Positions 1 to 9,414 of a stretch of 64,000 bases of DNA are shown here, piece after piece. The stretch is from JACPLR01 sp041649295. Lineage in GTDB: Archaea > Nanobdellota > Nanobdellia > Pacearchaeales > GW2011-AR1. The stretch spans positions 186,001 through 250,000 of the forward strand of contig JBAZNI010000001.1 in the NCBI GenBank assembly GCA_041649295.1, written 5' to 3'. Within the stretch, counting starts at the first letter, position 1. Every line of letters begins with the position of its first letter. The notes below the pieces were generated by a model that ran no database searches, had not been told where the DNA came from, and worked only from the letters and a program-made list of their open reading frames with translations. Both the position numbers and the translations under genes were made by a program.

Positions 1-2365
1 GTTTCTTGCTGTCAATAAATAAAGTTATATTTTCTTCTTCTGTCTGCCCAAGACTATCTGTTGCTCTGATTGTTATATTATTCCACCCTTCTTTTAATGT
101 GCGGGTTTTATTGTATTCATTGCAATTAACACATAAAGTCTTCCATCTCGGGGTTATATCGTTGTGATTAATATACTTAAAATCAACATTATCTGTTGAA
201 GATATGTCAAATAAAATTCTTTTTGAATTATAAATTTTGTTTTGCGGCGAATTAATTTTAATTGTAAATAAAGGATTTAAGCTTATATTAAATGTCCAGT
301 TTAATTCTGATTCTCTTCCTGCATTGTCTTTAACATAAATAAAAATTTCGTGATTTCCTAAACTTAAGTCAGAAGAAGGGGTATAAGTTATATCAGCATC
401 CAGATTATTCATGCCCGTGATTAGTGCAGAGCTAGTTACATCTGTCCCATCAACTTTCATAATAATGCTGTTTTTGTCTATCCCTGAATTGCTTCCGTAA
501 ACCTCATCCAAAAAAGCAGAGATTTCTGGTTTCAGGCTGTTATAAATGACACTTTGATTATCTGGTGTTAAACTTGTTATCACAGGATTTGTAAAATCAA
601 AATAAAATGTCTTATTCAGCATTTCTTCAGATTTGCATGTAAAGTTGCTCCAGTATTTTATCTGCAATACTCCTCCAGATATATTCCCATTATTTGGGGC
701 ATTTTCAAGCCCAAATGGGGCTGTATATTCAAAAGGCCCAAGCCCGTCCCATTTGTAAAAAATTTGCAATGCACTTAAATCTGAAAAAAGTGAAAATACT
801 GGATTGTTTATGTACCACCCATTTAATCCGTCAGGTGCAGAAGGATTGACATGCAAATTTGTTTCTTGCATTATGTAGAAACTTTCCTCTCTGCTTTTTT
901 CTTTATTCCCGTATAAATCTTCAATAGTTACATACCATGCTATATTCTGCCCACAGGCTAATTCAGATGAGTTGATAACTGCTTCTGCCTGATTCTGGGT
1001 TTTTAATTCCCCTGTTTTGTTTATCCAGCTTGTTCCGTTATTAAATGAAAAAACAGCTGATAAAAAATAACTCCCATTTATAGTTGAACTTAGAATAATT
1101 TCCTCACCCTGAATTGCACATGTCGGGCTGTCCATATTAGTGATGCATATCCCAAGCCACGGGGTAAAATCAATGTTTCCAGCAGAATCATTTCCAGAAG
1201 GCCCGCTGCATTTTCCCCAGTAATTGTTTTCTGCATTTAATAAAACTGCTCCGTCCCATTTTAAGCTGTAATTATTGTTTATGAATTTATTGTAATTAAT
1301 TAATGTATTTGTAGAAAAAGCAGAGTTCCAATTAGTGCTCCATATCCCTGTTTCTATTTTTTCTATTTTGTTATTAACTATGTTTATATTTGTGGTTTTT
1401 CCAAGAATAGATATTCCTCTTGAGCCGTCTGCATTTTCCCCAGTAATTGTATTGTTTGAGATTATCCCAGAACTTGCCCCTTCGTTGCCGTCATCTACAG
1501 CCCCATTCCAAAATCCGATGCCTCTCCTGTTTGATTTTAATTTTTCTATTATATTATTGCTTATTTCAACATCAGTGAATTTTCCATTGCCATTTCCAGG
1601 ATAAGAACTTGCAATTGTTATTGCTGTGCTTCTGTGGTTATAATCATAAGATTCTCCAGAACTCATATCAAAATGGTTGTTGCTTATTTTTTGCAGAGAA
1701 GTAATATCTGTTTCTCCATAAGTCATTATAAAAATTGAATCAACTCCGTAAATTCCAGCATCAAGATTATTATAGCTTATTTCAGTGTCGCCAGTATGTT
1801 TTTCCAATAAAATTGGGTTGGCTCCTGTCCCTCTTATACGATTGTTTGTGAAAATAAGCTGTTCTTTTCCGCTGTTTGAATAAAAACCATAATCTTCTTC
1901 ATCATTAGGATTATTTGTCCCCTGAATATTAATTTCTGAAATTACATATACTGCAGAATCATAAGCTGATTGCGTATAAATTCCAACATTTGTTCTGCCG
2001 TCATTTCCATCTCCGCCATTTGACGCCCCTCCTGCATTTCTTAAGCTAAAATTGGAAAAAATTACACTTCCATTGGCAGTTATTTGTATTAACCCTGTTG
2101 ATGAGAGAAGCGCACTGCTCCCGTCAATTATTGTTTCGTTTTTATTTTCCCCGATTAGGTTAATTGATTTATCTATAACTATCTGGTTTTCAACATAAGT
2201 CCCTGCCCTTACAATAATTGTATCTCCGTTGGTGGAATTATTTACAGCATCCTGAATCTTGCTGAAATTTTCAGGAACATAAATAATACTTGCAGATACA
2301 AGGCTGATTGCGAATATAAAAAATACAGAAAAAGCTAAAACCCCTTTTGGAATATTTCCCCTCAT
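1..2365 (-). CDS. Exported parallel beta-helix (NosD-like) protein with Ig-like domains, partial
   Basis: The reading frame runs from an ATG at 2365 to the left edge without a stop, so the C-terminus lies outside the window. The N-terminus is a signal peptide (basic start, hydrophobic stretch, ending near SLVSA). It is followed by the typical opening of NosD/PbH1 beta-helix proteins (IYVPENFSKIQDAV, then GDTIIVRAGTY and a run of N-x-I turns). From about residue 430 on there are Ig-like segments. The last visible residues (FIDSKK) match the exported protein at 4522-5640, so the two share a domain. Likely a cell-surface protein; substrate or partner unknown. Confidence 0.8.
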   Translation of the reverse strand, partial: MRGNIPKGVLAFSVFFIFAISLVSASIIYVPENFSKIQDAVNNSTNGDTIIVRAGTYVENQIVIDKSINLIGENKNETIIDGSSALLSSTGLIQITANGSVIFSNFSLRNAGGASNGGDGNDGRTNVGIYTQSAYDSAVYVISEINIQGTNNPNDEEDYGFYSNSGKEQLIFTNNRIRGTGANPILLEKHTGDTEISYNNLDAGIYGVDSIFIMTYGETDITSLQKISNNHFDMSSGESYDYNHRSTAITIASSYPGNGNGKFTDVEISNNIIEKLKSNRRGIGFWNGAVDDGNEGASSGIISNNTITGENADGSRGISILGKTTNINIVNNKIEKIETGIWSTNWNSAFSTNTLINYNKFINNNYSLKWDGAVLLNAENNYWGKCSGPSGNDSAGNIDFTPWLGICITNMDSPTCAIQGEEIILSSTINGSYFLSAVFSFNNGTSWINKTGELKTQNQAEAVINSSELACGQNIAWYVTIEDLYGNKEKSREESFYIMQETNLHVNPSAPDGLNGWYINNPVFSLFSDLSALQIFYKWDGLGPFEYTAPFGLENAPNNGNISGGVLQIKYWSNFTCKSEEMLNKTFYFDFTNPVITSLTPDNQSVIYNSLKPEISAFLDEVYGSNSGIDKNSIIMKVDGTDVTSSALITGMNNLDADITYTPSSDLSLGNHEIFIYVKDNAGRESELNWTFNISLNPLFTIKINSPQNKIYNSKRILFDISSTDNVDFKYINHNDITPRWKTLCVNCNEYNKTRTLKEGWNNITIRATDSLGQTEEENITLFIDSKK

Positions 2366-2417
2366 TTTTCTTTCAGCACCTTCTGCTATTTAAATCTTCA
2401 TAACTTAAACACAGTAA

Positions 2418-3608
2418 TTACACTTTTATTGCTTCTTCCTTTTTTTCTCCTCTTGTCCCCCATCTTGTGTCATATAGTGTGAAAAGGGCAATCCAATAAA
2501 GCCAATATATTATTAGCTCATAAAATAATGCAAAGGGTATAGAATAAACCGCAGCTTTCGGCTCTTCAAAAAATAAGAGCATGTTCCTTATGAATGCCAT
2601 TAAACAGATAGAAAGTATTAATGGAATCAGCACTAATGGATAAATAAATGCAAGGTAGATAATCATTACTCTCGCAAATAAGCTTAAAAAAGGAATTATA
2701 AATGTAAGAAAAGTTTCAAGCGCAAGCAGGGGGTTATATTTTAAACTATAAGGAAATATTACAATAGACTCTCTGATAAAGCTTTTTTTCCATCTTAACT
2801 GCTGAATAATATATTCTTTGTATTTTGTCGGAACCTCTGTGTAAGCTATTGCATTTTTGACATAGCTGATTTTGTATCCTATTTCTAAAAATAAGTTTGT
2901 TAGATGCCTGTCGTCGCCGTAAGTGCAGGATTTCCCAAGGAATTTTTGCGAAACATAAATTTCTTTTAATTTTTCTATATATTCCCTTCTGTAAGCAGAT
3001 AAAACCCCTGTGCAACAGGTTACTATTCCAAATGCGGCAAGCCCCTGCCTCTCAAATGTAAATGCATTCTTATATCTGGCATCAATCATTTTAGTCAGGA
3101 AATTTTTCTCCCTGTTAAATGCCCTTATATTCCCAGTTACGGCACCAATTTTGGGATTATTAAATGGTTTTAAAATTTCTTTAATAGCATCCTTTTTAAT
3201 TATAGTATCGGAGTCAATTGTAATAACAATCTCCCCATTTGCAAATTTTAATCCATAATATTGGGCATATCTTTTCCCGCGGTTTCTTTTCAAATGTATC
3301 GCTTTTATTTTAGGATATTTTTTCTTTAATTCTTTAATTATCTTAACAGTATTGTTCGTGCTACAATCATCAACTAAAATTATTTCATTGTCCCCTTCAG
3401 CATTTATTAAACTTTCAACACAAAGCCGCAATAGATAGTCTTTTTCATTATATACCGGGACAATTATGCTTGTCTTTGCATTATACTCTGAATAAGTTTT
3501 TTTTGATTTTATATCACTGATAAATCTCAGTATAAATCTATACCAAAGGTAGCCAAGAACTAAGTAGACATAGATGTGAATATAAATAGGAATTACTTTC
3601 AGCACCAT
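2418..3608 (-). CDS. Membrane glycosyltransferase family 2 (hyaluronan/cellulose-synthase-like)
   Basis: Processive-type GT2 enzyme. From the ATG at 3608: an N-terminal membrane segment (about residues 5-30), nucleotide-binding start SIIVPVYNE (47-55), DSD metal-binding motif (132-134), GDD (231-233), and QQLRW (269-273), the QxxRW motif of processive synthases. Several C-terminal membrane helices follow. A GTG at 3650 would add 14 residues and overlap the upstream gene by 40 bases. The ATG at 3608 lies just after that gene's stop and is preferred. Probably makes or extends a surface polysaccharide and is co-transcribed with the protein at 3611-4420. Sugar substrate unknown. Confidence 0.87.
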   Translation of the reverse strand: MVLKVIPIYIHIYVYLVLGYLWYRFILRFISDIKSKKTYSEYNAKTSIIVPVYNEKDYLLRLCVESLINAEGDNEIILVDDCSTNNTVKIIKELKKKYPKIKAIHLKRNRGKRYAQYYGLKFANGEIVITIDSDTIIKKDAIKEILKPFNNPKIGAVTGNIRAFNREKNFLTKMIDARYKNAFTFERQGLAAFGIVTCCTGVLSAYRREYIEKLKEIYVSQKFLGKSCTYGDDRHLTNLFLEIGYKISYVKNAIAYTEVPTKYKEYIIQQLRWKKSFIRESIVIFPYSLKYNPLLALETFLTFIIPFLSLFARVMIIYLAFIYPLVLIPLILSICLMAFIRNMLLFFEEPKAAVYSIPFALFYELIIYWLYWIALFTLYDTRWGTRGEKKEEAIKV

Positions 3609-3610
3609 AT

Positions 3611-4420
3611 TTAACTGACAATTCCGCTTCCACTTGGCAGAATCATCCACCAGTAATCGCTGAATAATCTTCTTAACCCTTCATACGCGTCGATAAGCTC
3701 AGGATTTTCATTGAGAAGCTGTCTTACTTCTTCAATGCTTCTTTCTTCTTCCAGTTCTCCATTGTCATTTATAAGTATGAAATCTTCTATTTTATTTGAG
3801 CATCCGTCTGCAAAGGTAATTTTCATATTCTCGGCACTGAAGGAAAAATTGTTGCTTTCAGATATTGAAATGCTGTTTGATGTCTTGTTAAGTTTAAAAA
3901 TCATATCCAAGTCAATATTGTCATTGTCAGTGTGCATTCTTCCTTTTGCACTGAACACAAGGCTGTCCGAAGTTATTCTTATGATTTTAACTGGCTTAAA
4001 GCTCATGGAAATTCTTTCTTTATTGTCCTGCGCAGTCAGACTTCCGTCGCCGTTTCCATATTCATTTAGATTAAAGTTTAATTTATTTTTATTGTTGAAA
4101 TTATTTCCTATTAAGATTACATTTCCGTCTGAAGCTCTTAAAGAGCATGATTTCATTGGTATTTCCTGATTTCTTTTTTCAGAGCTGAAATTATGTTTAA
4201 ACAATATATTAATGATTTCTGGAGAGCTCATTTTTTCAATTCCAGCATCTGTCTGAATGTAAATCGGAAGATTGAAAGAACCAGACAGCTCACTTGCAGA
4301 TACAAATCCAAGTCCATTAGAAGCTTTAAAGTTTATTCCCTGAACCACAAGAACAGTCCATATGCAGAGAATAAAAAATACAACTCCCCATTTTAAAAAT
4401 AATCTTGAATTCTGCGACAT
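3611..4420 (-). CDS. Membrane-anchored protein of unknown function
   Basis: Not recognised. About 269 residues with one N-terminal hydrophobic segment (LFLKWGVVFFILCIWTVLVV) and a long polar beta-rich part predicted outside the cell, with a second weakly hydrophobic stretch at the C-terminus. The start chosen is the ATG at 4420, preceded by a GAGGTGA ribosome-binding site. A GTG at 4426 lies inside that site. The stop is 2 bases before the glycosyltransferase start at 3608, so the two are probably translated from one mRNA, which hints at a role in surface polysaccharide handling. That link is inference. Confidence 0.75.
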   Translation of the reverse strand: MSQNSRLFLKWGVVFFILCIWTVLVVQGINFKASNGLGFVSASELSGSFNLPIYIQTDAGIEKMSSPEIINILFKHNFSSEKRNQEIPMKSCSLRASDGNVILIGNNFNNKNKLNFNLNEYGNGDGSLTAQDNKERISMSFKPVKIIRITSDSLVFSAKGRMHTDNDNIDLDMIFKLNKTSNSISISESNNFSFSAENMKITFADGCSNKIEDFILINDNGELEEERSIEEVRQLLNENPELIDAYEGLRRLFSDYWWMILPSGSGIVS

Positions 4421-4521
4421 TTTCACCTCTTTGCTCTTTTTAATAATTATTTGTATATGCCCCAGTATTTAAATATGTATTATCGAAGAGAAGTAGTTAC
4501 AGAATGTTTTATTTTCAGATA

Positions 4522-5640
4522 TTAAGCAATGTTTATCGCAACATTTTTGCCTGCAATATTCCCTGCTTCATCAATTGCTTGTATGCCAATATTATGAGCC
4601 CCTGAATTTAAAGTTATTTTCTTCTCGCATATTCCATCAGTTAAGCGAGAGCACATTGTTCTCCATCTCGGATTTACAGCAGAATTGTCGATGTATTCAA
4701 CTTTGTCAAAATTAAGTTCTGTTATATTTATCCTGAATTTAACTGCTCTTTCGTCAATAGTGTAATTTATGCTGTTTATTTTAGGCGCAGTTTTATCAAT
4801 CCTCAGAATTATCTTTTTTGATTCATCATAATTCCCTGCAATGTCAGTTAAGTTAAACCAGTATTCAATTAACTGCCCATTATAAGCAGTTAAATCAGCA
4901 TTTATTTCGCAGTATTTTTTTCCATTTGTTTCTTCTGTGCATTCATTTAAATCAACCTTGGCATAATCATATCCTTTGGCGTTGTTTCCATAAGTTAGGA
5001 AAAGTTCTTTTGGATTTTCTTCTTTAAAGCTGACATAAAATATTCCATTTGCAAAATCTTTTTTTGGCTCTGTTTTCTTTATATCTGGTTTTTTAGAATC
5101 AATAAAGAAAGTTACTTCTTTGTAAGCTTCATTTCCTGCGACATCTACTGCCTTAAACTGGATATTGTTTTCCCCTTCCTTAAAACTCCTTGTTCCAGAA
5201 TATGCAGTGCAGTCTTCGCAAATCTTTGTCCATCTTCCTCTTCCACTAACTAAATCAGTGTAATATACATCTGATTTTTCACTTAAATTAAACCTTACAA
5301 GTGCTTTTCTGGCATTAATAACTGAATTGTTTAATGGAGCTATAATTATAAGTTCAGGAGATGTTTGGTCAAGTGTGTAATTCCCGTTCCATACGCACTC
5401 TCCACCTTCATAATTGCATACATTCCAGCTTCCAGAAGAATAGCATTCTCTTGCAGAATCATAATTTTCCATGCATAACTGGTATCCATTTGATGGAGAT
5501 GTTCTGTCTGGTATTTTTGGACTGCAAAAATCAATTTCCTCACCTCTATTAAAACAAGCCCAGAAATCAGCACTTACAAAACTCGCACTGATTAAACAAA
5601 CTATAAATGCCAATCCGATAATTATTAATTTTTTTTTCAT
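4522..5640 (-). CDS. Exported protein with tandem Ig-like domains
   Basis: 372 residues. A clear signal peptide (KKKLIIIGLAFIVCLISASF, cut near SADF) is followed by a cysteine-rich segment (about 28-90). Three Ig-like repeats then contain the recurring phrases 'SPELIIIAPLNNSVI', 'FIDSKKPDI' and 'RIDKTAP'. This repeat type is shared with the partial protein at the left edge. Likely an extracellular adhesin or surface protein. It starts 3 bases downstream of the stop of the small gene at 5643-5978, so the two probably form an operon. Confidence 0.78.
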   Translation of the reverse strand: MKKKLIIIGLAFIVCLISASFVSADFWACFNRGEEIDFCSPKIPDRTSPSNGYQLCMENYDSARECYSSGSWNVCNYEGGECVWNGNYTLDQTSPELIIIAPLNNSVINARKALVRFNLSEKSDVYYTDLVSGRGRWTKICEDCTAYSGTRSFKEGENNIQFKAVDVAGNEAYKEVTFFIDSKKPDIKKTEPKKDFANGIFYVSFKEENPKELFLTYGNNAKGYDYAKVDLNECTEETNGKKYCEINADLTAYNGQLIEYWFNLTDIAGNYDESKKIILRIDKTAPKINSINYTIDERAVKFRINITELNFDKVEYIDNSAVNPRWRTMCSRLTDGICEKKITLNSGAHNIGIQAIDEAGNIAGKNVAINIA

Positions 5641-5642
5641 TT

Positions 5643-5978
5643 TTATTTCTTTTCAGGATATTCAGCAACAATGCTTAATTTAGTTTCACCAGGAAAAGCA
5701 CCTGATAATGCCTCTAATAATCCTTTCAACCCCTTTTCTATAATTTTCTTTCTTGATTCATCATCTTTTGCTGTAGCAAGTTCTTCAAGCTGGTGAGTTG
5801 TTCTACTGCAATACTCTCTAAAATTAGCTATATACCTGCTATTTTCAATGTCTATTAATCTAAGCTCCCCATTTGTTTCTGCTATTAATCTAAGCTCCCC
5901 ATTTGTTTCTGCTGTTGGTGTCACAAGTCCATCATCATTTACATTTTTTAATGTTATTCTATATTCTTCTCTTCCCAT
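5643..5978 (-). CDS. Small soluble protein with an internal 10-residue duplication
   Basis: Not recognised. 111 residues, hydrophilic, with a predicted helical C-terminal half. Residues around 24-42 contain the same decapeptide twice in a row (AETNGELRLI), caused by a 30-base tandem duplication at 5852-5913. The unit length keeps the frame open. No membrane segment or known motif seen. It lies immediately upstream of the Ig-like exported protein gene, on the same strand. Confidence 0.68.
   Translation of the reverse strand: MGREEYRITLKNVNDDGLVTPTAETNGELRLIAETNGELRLIDIENSRYIANFREYCSRTTHQLEELATAKDDESRKKIIEKGLKGLLEALSGAFPGETKLSIVAEYPEKK
5852..5913. repeat. 30-bp tandem duplication inside a coding gene
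   Basis: Two copies with a period of 30 bp match over 32 bases without a mismatch (5852-5883 against 5882-5913). The copies lie in frame within the gene at 5643-5978 and duplicate ten residues. Perfect identity suggests a recent event or an assembly error. Confidence 0.9.
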
Positions 5979-6041
5979 TTTATTCTCTATTCTTATTTTA
6001 TTTATGTTTCTTATTTATAATCTTTTTGATTTTACTAATAT

Positions 6042-6092
6042 AAAAAAAGGGAAATAAAAGTTAAAAAATAAAAAATAAAAAATTCCCTTTTA
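6042..6092 (-). terminator. Hairpin and T-rich terminator of the acidic secreted protein gene
   Basis: Directly after the stop codon of the gene at 6090-7190 the minus strand carries AAAAGGGAA (6091-6083), T-rich runs broken by single A's, then TTCCCTTTTTTT (6053-6042). This gives both a stem and oligo-T tracts of the kind that end archaeal transcription. Confidence 0.6.
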
Positions 6093-7190
6093 AATTGCTT
6101 CTCCCCAGAAGTATATCTGTCCTGAGTCAAAGTCACCATTGCATGGTTCTGGCAAGTCAAGTTTGAATGTCAATGCCATTTCAGCTCCAGGTGCCAAGAT
6201 ATTTGCTAGGTAGTAATCTCCTATATCCTGATCTTGAAGGATTTCTGCATTATCATAGAATGGATCTGGATTATTAAATCCTATTCCATATTCTATATTC
6301 AAGTAACCTTCATCATCTACATTTCTGTCTGAATCAACTACGTCGTTTTCATCATCGCCCATTGTTGAGTAAGCACCATTTGTAGCATAGTAACTAAAGT
6401 TAGATAATGCTAATTGGTTTGTTGTTGGGCACATTGTTCCAGAGCTTGATGTGTCGTAGAAGTCTGTTCCTGATATAAACATATCAAGCATAACTCCTGA
6501 ACTTTCATCAGCATCATTTCCTACTAAGATTGTGTCTGAATAACTTGAAGTTCCTGGTCTAACATCATCAAATGCTAGTTCTCCATCAATGCTTAAAGCA
6601 ATGATTGGGTTAAGGAACCAGTATTCATTTTCATCCATAGTAGCTGACAATCCGTCCATATCAACAGCTTCAACTGTTACCCAGTATTCTCCATACATTG
6701 AATCAGCAGTTTCAACAGTTAATGTACAGTCATAAACTGCCATTGTTTGGTCTTCGAATTCTTCAAGGTTTTCTTCTAAAATTCTTGCACCACATTCCTC
6801 GTAAGGATTTCCAACTTTGCTATCATCTCTTTGACAGTTCACTTCAATATCATTGCCTTCTCCTTGTATTGAATCTCCAATTGTAGCAAAAACATCTTCT
6901 ATTTTTTCTTTTCCATTCTTGTCCATTACAAGAACTTCCCAGTGAATTTGTTCACCTTCAAACGCATAGTTATTGATTCTTTCAAATAACTCTTCGCCAT
7001 CGTCGGACATTCTTCCTGGTTCAGTTGCATCATCATATACAATTCTGCTATCACACATCCAAACATAGGGTGTGAAATCTTCTGTTATGATATCAACATC
7101 CATTGGAGTTCCTGTGCTTACAGCAAAAACTGCAGGCATGATAGAAAGCATCAAAGACATTACTAATAAGCTTCCTAATACTTTTTTCAT
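6090..7190 (-). CDS. Acidic secreted protein, possible major surface protein
   Basis: 366 residues, strongly acidic. Signal peptide MKKVLGSLLVMSLMLSIMPA followed by VFA, a usual cleavage context. The mature part is beta-rich with many Asp, Asn, Ser and Tyr and four or so cysteines, and no obvious C-terminal anchor. No family recognised. The gene has a very strong ribosome-binding site (AAAGGAGGT, 7206-7213, about 14 bases before the ATG), a long leader with an inverted repeat, and a terminator of its own. This suggests a highly expressed single-gene unit such as a surface-layer component. That role is inference. Confidence 0.78.
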   Translation of the reverse strand: MKKVLGSLLVMSLMLSIMPAVFAVSTGTPMDVDIITEDFTPYVWMCDSRIVYDDATEPGRMSDDGEELFERINNYAFEGEQIHWEVLVMDKNGKEKIEDVFATIGDSIQGEGNDIEVNCQRDDSKVGNPYEECGARILEENLEEFEDQTMAVYDCTLTVETADSMYGEYWVTVEAVDMDGLSATMDENEYWFLNPIIALSIDGELAFDDVRPGTSSYSDTILVGNDADESSGVMLDMFISGTDFYDTSSSGTMCPTTNQLALSNFSYYATNGAYSTMGDDENDVVDSDRNVDDEGYLNIEYGIGFNNPDPFYDNAEILQDQDIGDYYLANILAPGAEMALTFKLDLPEPCNGDFDSGQIYFWGEAI

Positions 7191-7229
7191 TTTTCTTTAT
7201 TTTAACCTCCTTTCAATCAATATAGTAGC

Positions 7230-7249
7230 GTTATACACCGCGGTATAAC
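7230..7249. promoter_or_regulatory. Inverted repeat upstream of the acidic secreted protein gene
   Basis: GTTATAC and GTATAAC arms (7 bp) flank a six-base GC-rich centre (ACCGCG), about 40 bases upstream of the start at 7190. The rest of the 230-base gap 7191-7421 holds the ribosome-binding site and AT-rich promoter-like DNA. The repeat may be an operator or a leader hairpin. Confidence 0.45.
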
Positions 7250-7421
7250 TATGAAATGTGTTTGAATTAATTCTGTCTCTTTTTTGTCCCTTTTTTTCCA
7301 TGTTTGCACCTAAACGCATAGGGAGTTTAAATTAATGGCATTTAAAAGTATTGTTGTCGTCGACAAAATAGTTTTTTGTAGTTACTCATAACTGATGAAA
7401 CAGAATTCTAAAATGTGTTTC

Positions 7422-8057
7422 TTATTCGCTGTTTTTTGTATTTGGCACTGCAATAGAGACAATTCTCATAAGAAATTCTATTGCCATTATGACAAACAGG
7501 TAGACAAAGGTGTATTCAAAAATTGAAGGAATCTGTGATATTTTTGAAATTACCGGCCCGCTGTCAAAAAATCCAGAAGTAACCAGTGCAATTGCCAAAA
7601 AATTAAACGGAAGCAGTTTTGCCAAATCCTTTGCCAGTTCTTCATTATAATAAGCAATTATTCTTATAACACTTATAATACATGCAGAAATCATAAGTAT
7701 GCTTCCAATTTGCTGTTCTCTTGCAAGAAGAAGTATTATAACTGCCATTACAAAAAACCAGAATAAAACCAAAATAGGAAGAATAACAATATATTCCACA
7801 ATATACAAAAAAATTTCCAGAAGTTTATTCAATAATTCGTGCTCTACATTGTTATACTGGGACAGGTCCAGCTCAAGAATGTCTCGTTTAGAGAGAAATT
7901 TATGGAACTTCCATATAAAAATAGAATACGCAATAACCAATGCAATAACAATGCACAGAGTTACATAAGGCCAGTATTCCGGAGATATAGAATCTTTAAT
8001 TCCGTTAACTGTTTTATTCAGGCTGTCAGCTATTGATTCAGTTATGTTAGATTCCAT
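7422..8057 (-). CDS. Multi-pass membrane protein of unknown function
   Basis: 211 residues with four or five hydrophobic helices: about 30-50 (YVTLCIVIALVIAYSIFIW), 85-115, 120-138, 150-165 and 183-203. The N-terminus carries several N-x-S/T sites and would face outside. No conserved motif recognised. It could be a small channel-like protein, but nothing in the sequence proves that. Nearest neighbours are a secreted protein and a zinc-ribbon gene, neither giving a function. Confidence 0.72.
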   Translation of the reverse strand: MESNITESIADSLNKTVNGIKDSISPEYWPYVTLCIVIALVIAYSIFIWKFHKFLSKRDILELDLSQYNNVEHELLNKLLEIFLYIVEYIVILPILVLFWFFVMAVIILLLAREQQIGSILMISACIISVIRIIAYYNEELAKDLAKLLPFNFLAIALVTSGFFDSGPVISKISQIPSIFEYTFVYLFVIMAIEFLMRIVSIAVPNTKNSE

Positions 8058-8135
8058 TCTTTCCCCCTTTTAAATTGCAATACTTTTAATTAGAATTTGG
8101 GTTTAATAAAGTTTTGGCTTTGTCAGCTTTGAAAA

Positions 8136-8285
8136 CTATTTCTTTTTTAACTCTTTATCCCATCTTGCACTTTTGCACTTTGGGCATATAAGAGGGCGTT
8201 CACTGCCTCTTGAGAACCATACATGCAGGCATTTATTGCATCTATACGCTGTTTTTCCAAATTCTTTTATTTTTATTTCTGGCAT
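8136..8285 (-). CDS. Small zinc-ribbon protein (49 residues)
   Basis: Short gene with ATG at 8285 and TAG at 8136. Two CxxC pairs (C16/C19 and C34/C37) form a complete zinc ribbon. The second half (P-L-I-C-P-K-C-K-S) resembles the CPxCKS motif of small prokaryotic zinc-ribbon proteins. The tail is lysine-rich. Divergent from the DNA methyltransferase gene, with promoter elements of both in the 100-base gap. Probably binds nucleic acid; exact role unknown. Confidence 0.75.
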   Translation of the reverse strand: MPEIKIKEFGKTAYRCNKCLHVWFSRGSERPLICPKCKSARWDKELKKK

Positions 8286-8349
8286 AGTTTACTTAGTTGA
8301 TTTTACTTTATAAAGATTTCCTAACAGCGAAATGTTTAAATAGTAAGGT

Positions 8350-8365
8350 TTACTTAATTAAGTAA
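8350..8365. promoter_or_regulatory. 16-bp perfect palindrome before the DNA methyltransferase gene
   Basis: TTACTTAATTAAGTAA reads the same on both strands. It lies just downstream of a TATA-like TTTAAATAG (about 8335) and 20 bases before the methyltransferase start, so it would overlap or follow the transcription start. Position and symmetry fit an operator; no controlling protein is identified. Confidence 0.5.
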
Positions 8366-8385
8366 CATTAAATAGTAAAGACAAA

Positions 8386-9414
8386 ATGATTAATAAACAA
8401 ATTTATAAAAATGAAAAAACTAGCCGTAGTATGGAAAAAAGAGAATTTAGGACATTAGATTTATTTGCAGGTGTTGGAGGCATTCGGCTGGGGTTTGAAA
8501 GAGCAGGGTTTAAAACTATTTTTGCCAATGATTTTGATAAGACATGCAAAGACACTTATGATTTAAATTTTAGCGAGCCAAAATTAACAATAGAAGATAT
8601 ATGGAAAGTTAACATAAAAGAAATTCCAGAATTTGATATTTTGCTGGGAGGTTTTCCGTGCCAGGCTTTCTCTGTTGCAGGATATAGAAAAGGATTTAAG
8701 GATGACAAGGGCAGGGGCAATTTATTTTTTAAGATTGCAGAAATATTAGAAGAAAGAAAACCACGGGCATTTTTACTGGAAAATGTAAAAAATCTTAAGG
8801 GGCATGACAAAGGAAAAACATTTAAGATTATTAAAAATACCCTTGAAGATTTAGGGTATACAATAAAATTTAGCGTGTTAAACAGCATGACACATGGCAA
8901 TATACCGCAAAATCGGGAGAGGATATTTATTGCAGGTTTTTTAGATAAGAAAAAAGCAGAAGCTTTTGATTTTCCAAAAGGGATAGAGCTGACAAAATCA
9001 TTCAAAGAATTTACAGCAGATGAAGCAGAAGATAAATATTATTATAACAATAAGCCTTTATTTAACAAGATAAAAAAAGATATTAATTCTGAAAATACTG
9101 TTTATCAATGGCGCAGAAAGTATGTAAGAGCAAATAAAAAAGGAGTATGCCCGACATTAACTGCAAATATGGGGTTGGGCGGGCATAATGTTCCAATAAT
9201 AAAAAATCATCAGGGAATAAGAAAATTAACTCCGAGAGAATGTTTTTTATTGCAGGGATTTCCTAAAAACTTTAAACTTCCGGATTTAGCAGACAGCAAG
9301 TTATATCATCAGGCAGGCAATAGCGTAGTTGTACCTGTAATTCAAAGAATAGCAGAGAATATGAAAATTGTTTTAGAAGGCGGGCATATAAATCCACAAA
9401 CAGCTTTACTTTAG
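8386..9414 (+). CDS. dcm: DNA (cytosine-5-)-methyltransferase
   Basis: Transfers a methyl group from S-adenosylmethionine to carbon 5 of cytosine in DNA. All core motifs appear in order: motif I LDLFAGVGGIRLGFERAG (24-41), motif IV GGFPCQAFSVAG with catalytic C92, motif VI ENV (132-134), motif VIII QNRERIF, motif IX TPRECFLLQGFP, motif X YHQAGNSVVVPV. 342 residues is usual for the family. An internal ATG at 8431 starts just before motif I. The 3' end overlaps the convergent Vsr-like gene by 9 bases, the usual pairing of a C5 methylase with its mismatch repair enzyme. No restriction endonuclease gene is adjacent, so it may be a solitary methylase. Target site not predictable here. Confidence 0.93.
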   Translation: MINKQIYKNEKTSRSMEKREFRTLDLFAGVGGIRLGFERAGFKTIFANDFDKTCKDTYDLNFSEPKLTIEDIWKVNIKEIPEFDILLGGFPCQAFSVAGYRKGFKDDKGRGNLFFKIAEILEERKPRAFLLENVKNLKGHDKGKTFKIIKNTLEDLGYTIKFSVLNSMTHGNIPQNRERIFIAGFLDKKKAEAFDFPKGIELTKSFKEFTADEAEDKYYYNNKPLFNKIKKDINSENTVYQWRRKYVRANKKGVCPTLTANMGLGGHNVPIIKNHQGIRKLTPRECFLLQGFPKNFKLPDLADSKLYHQAGNSVVVPVIQRIAENMKIVLEGGHINPQTALL

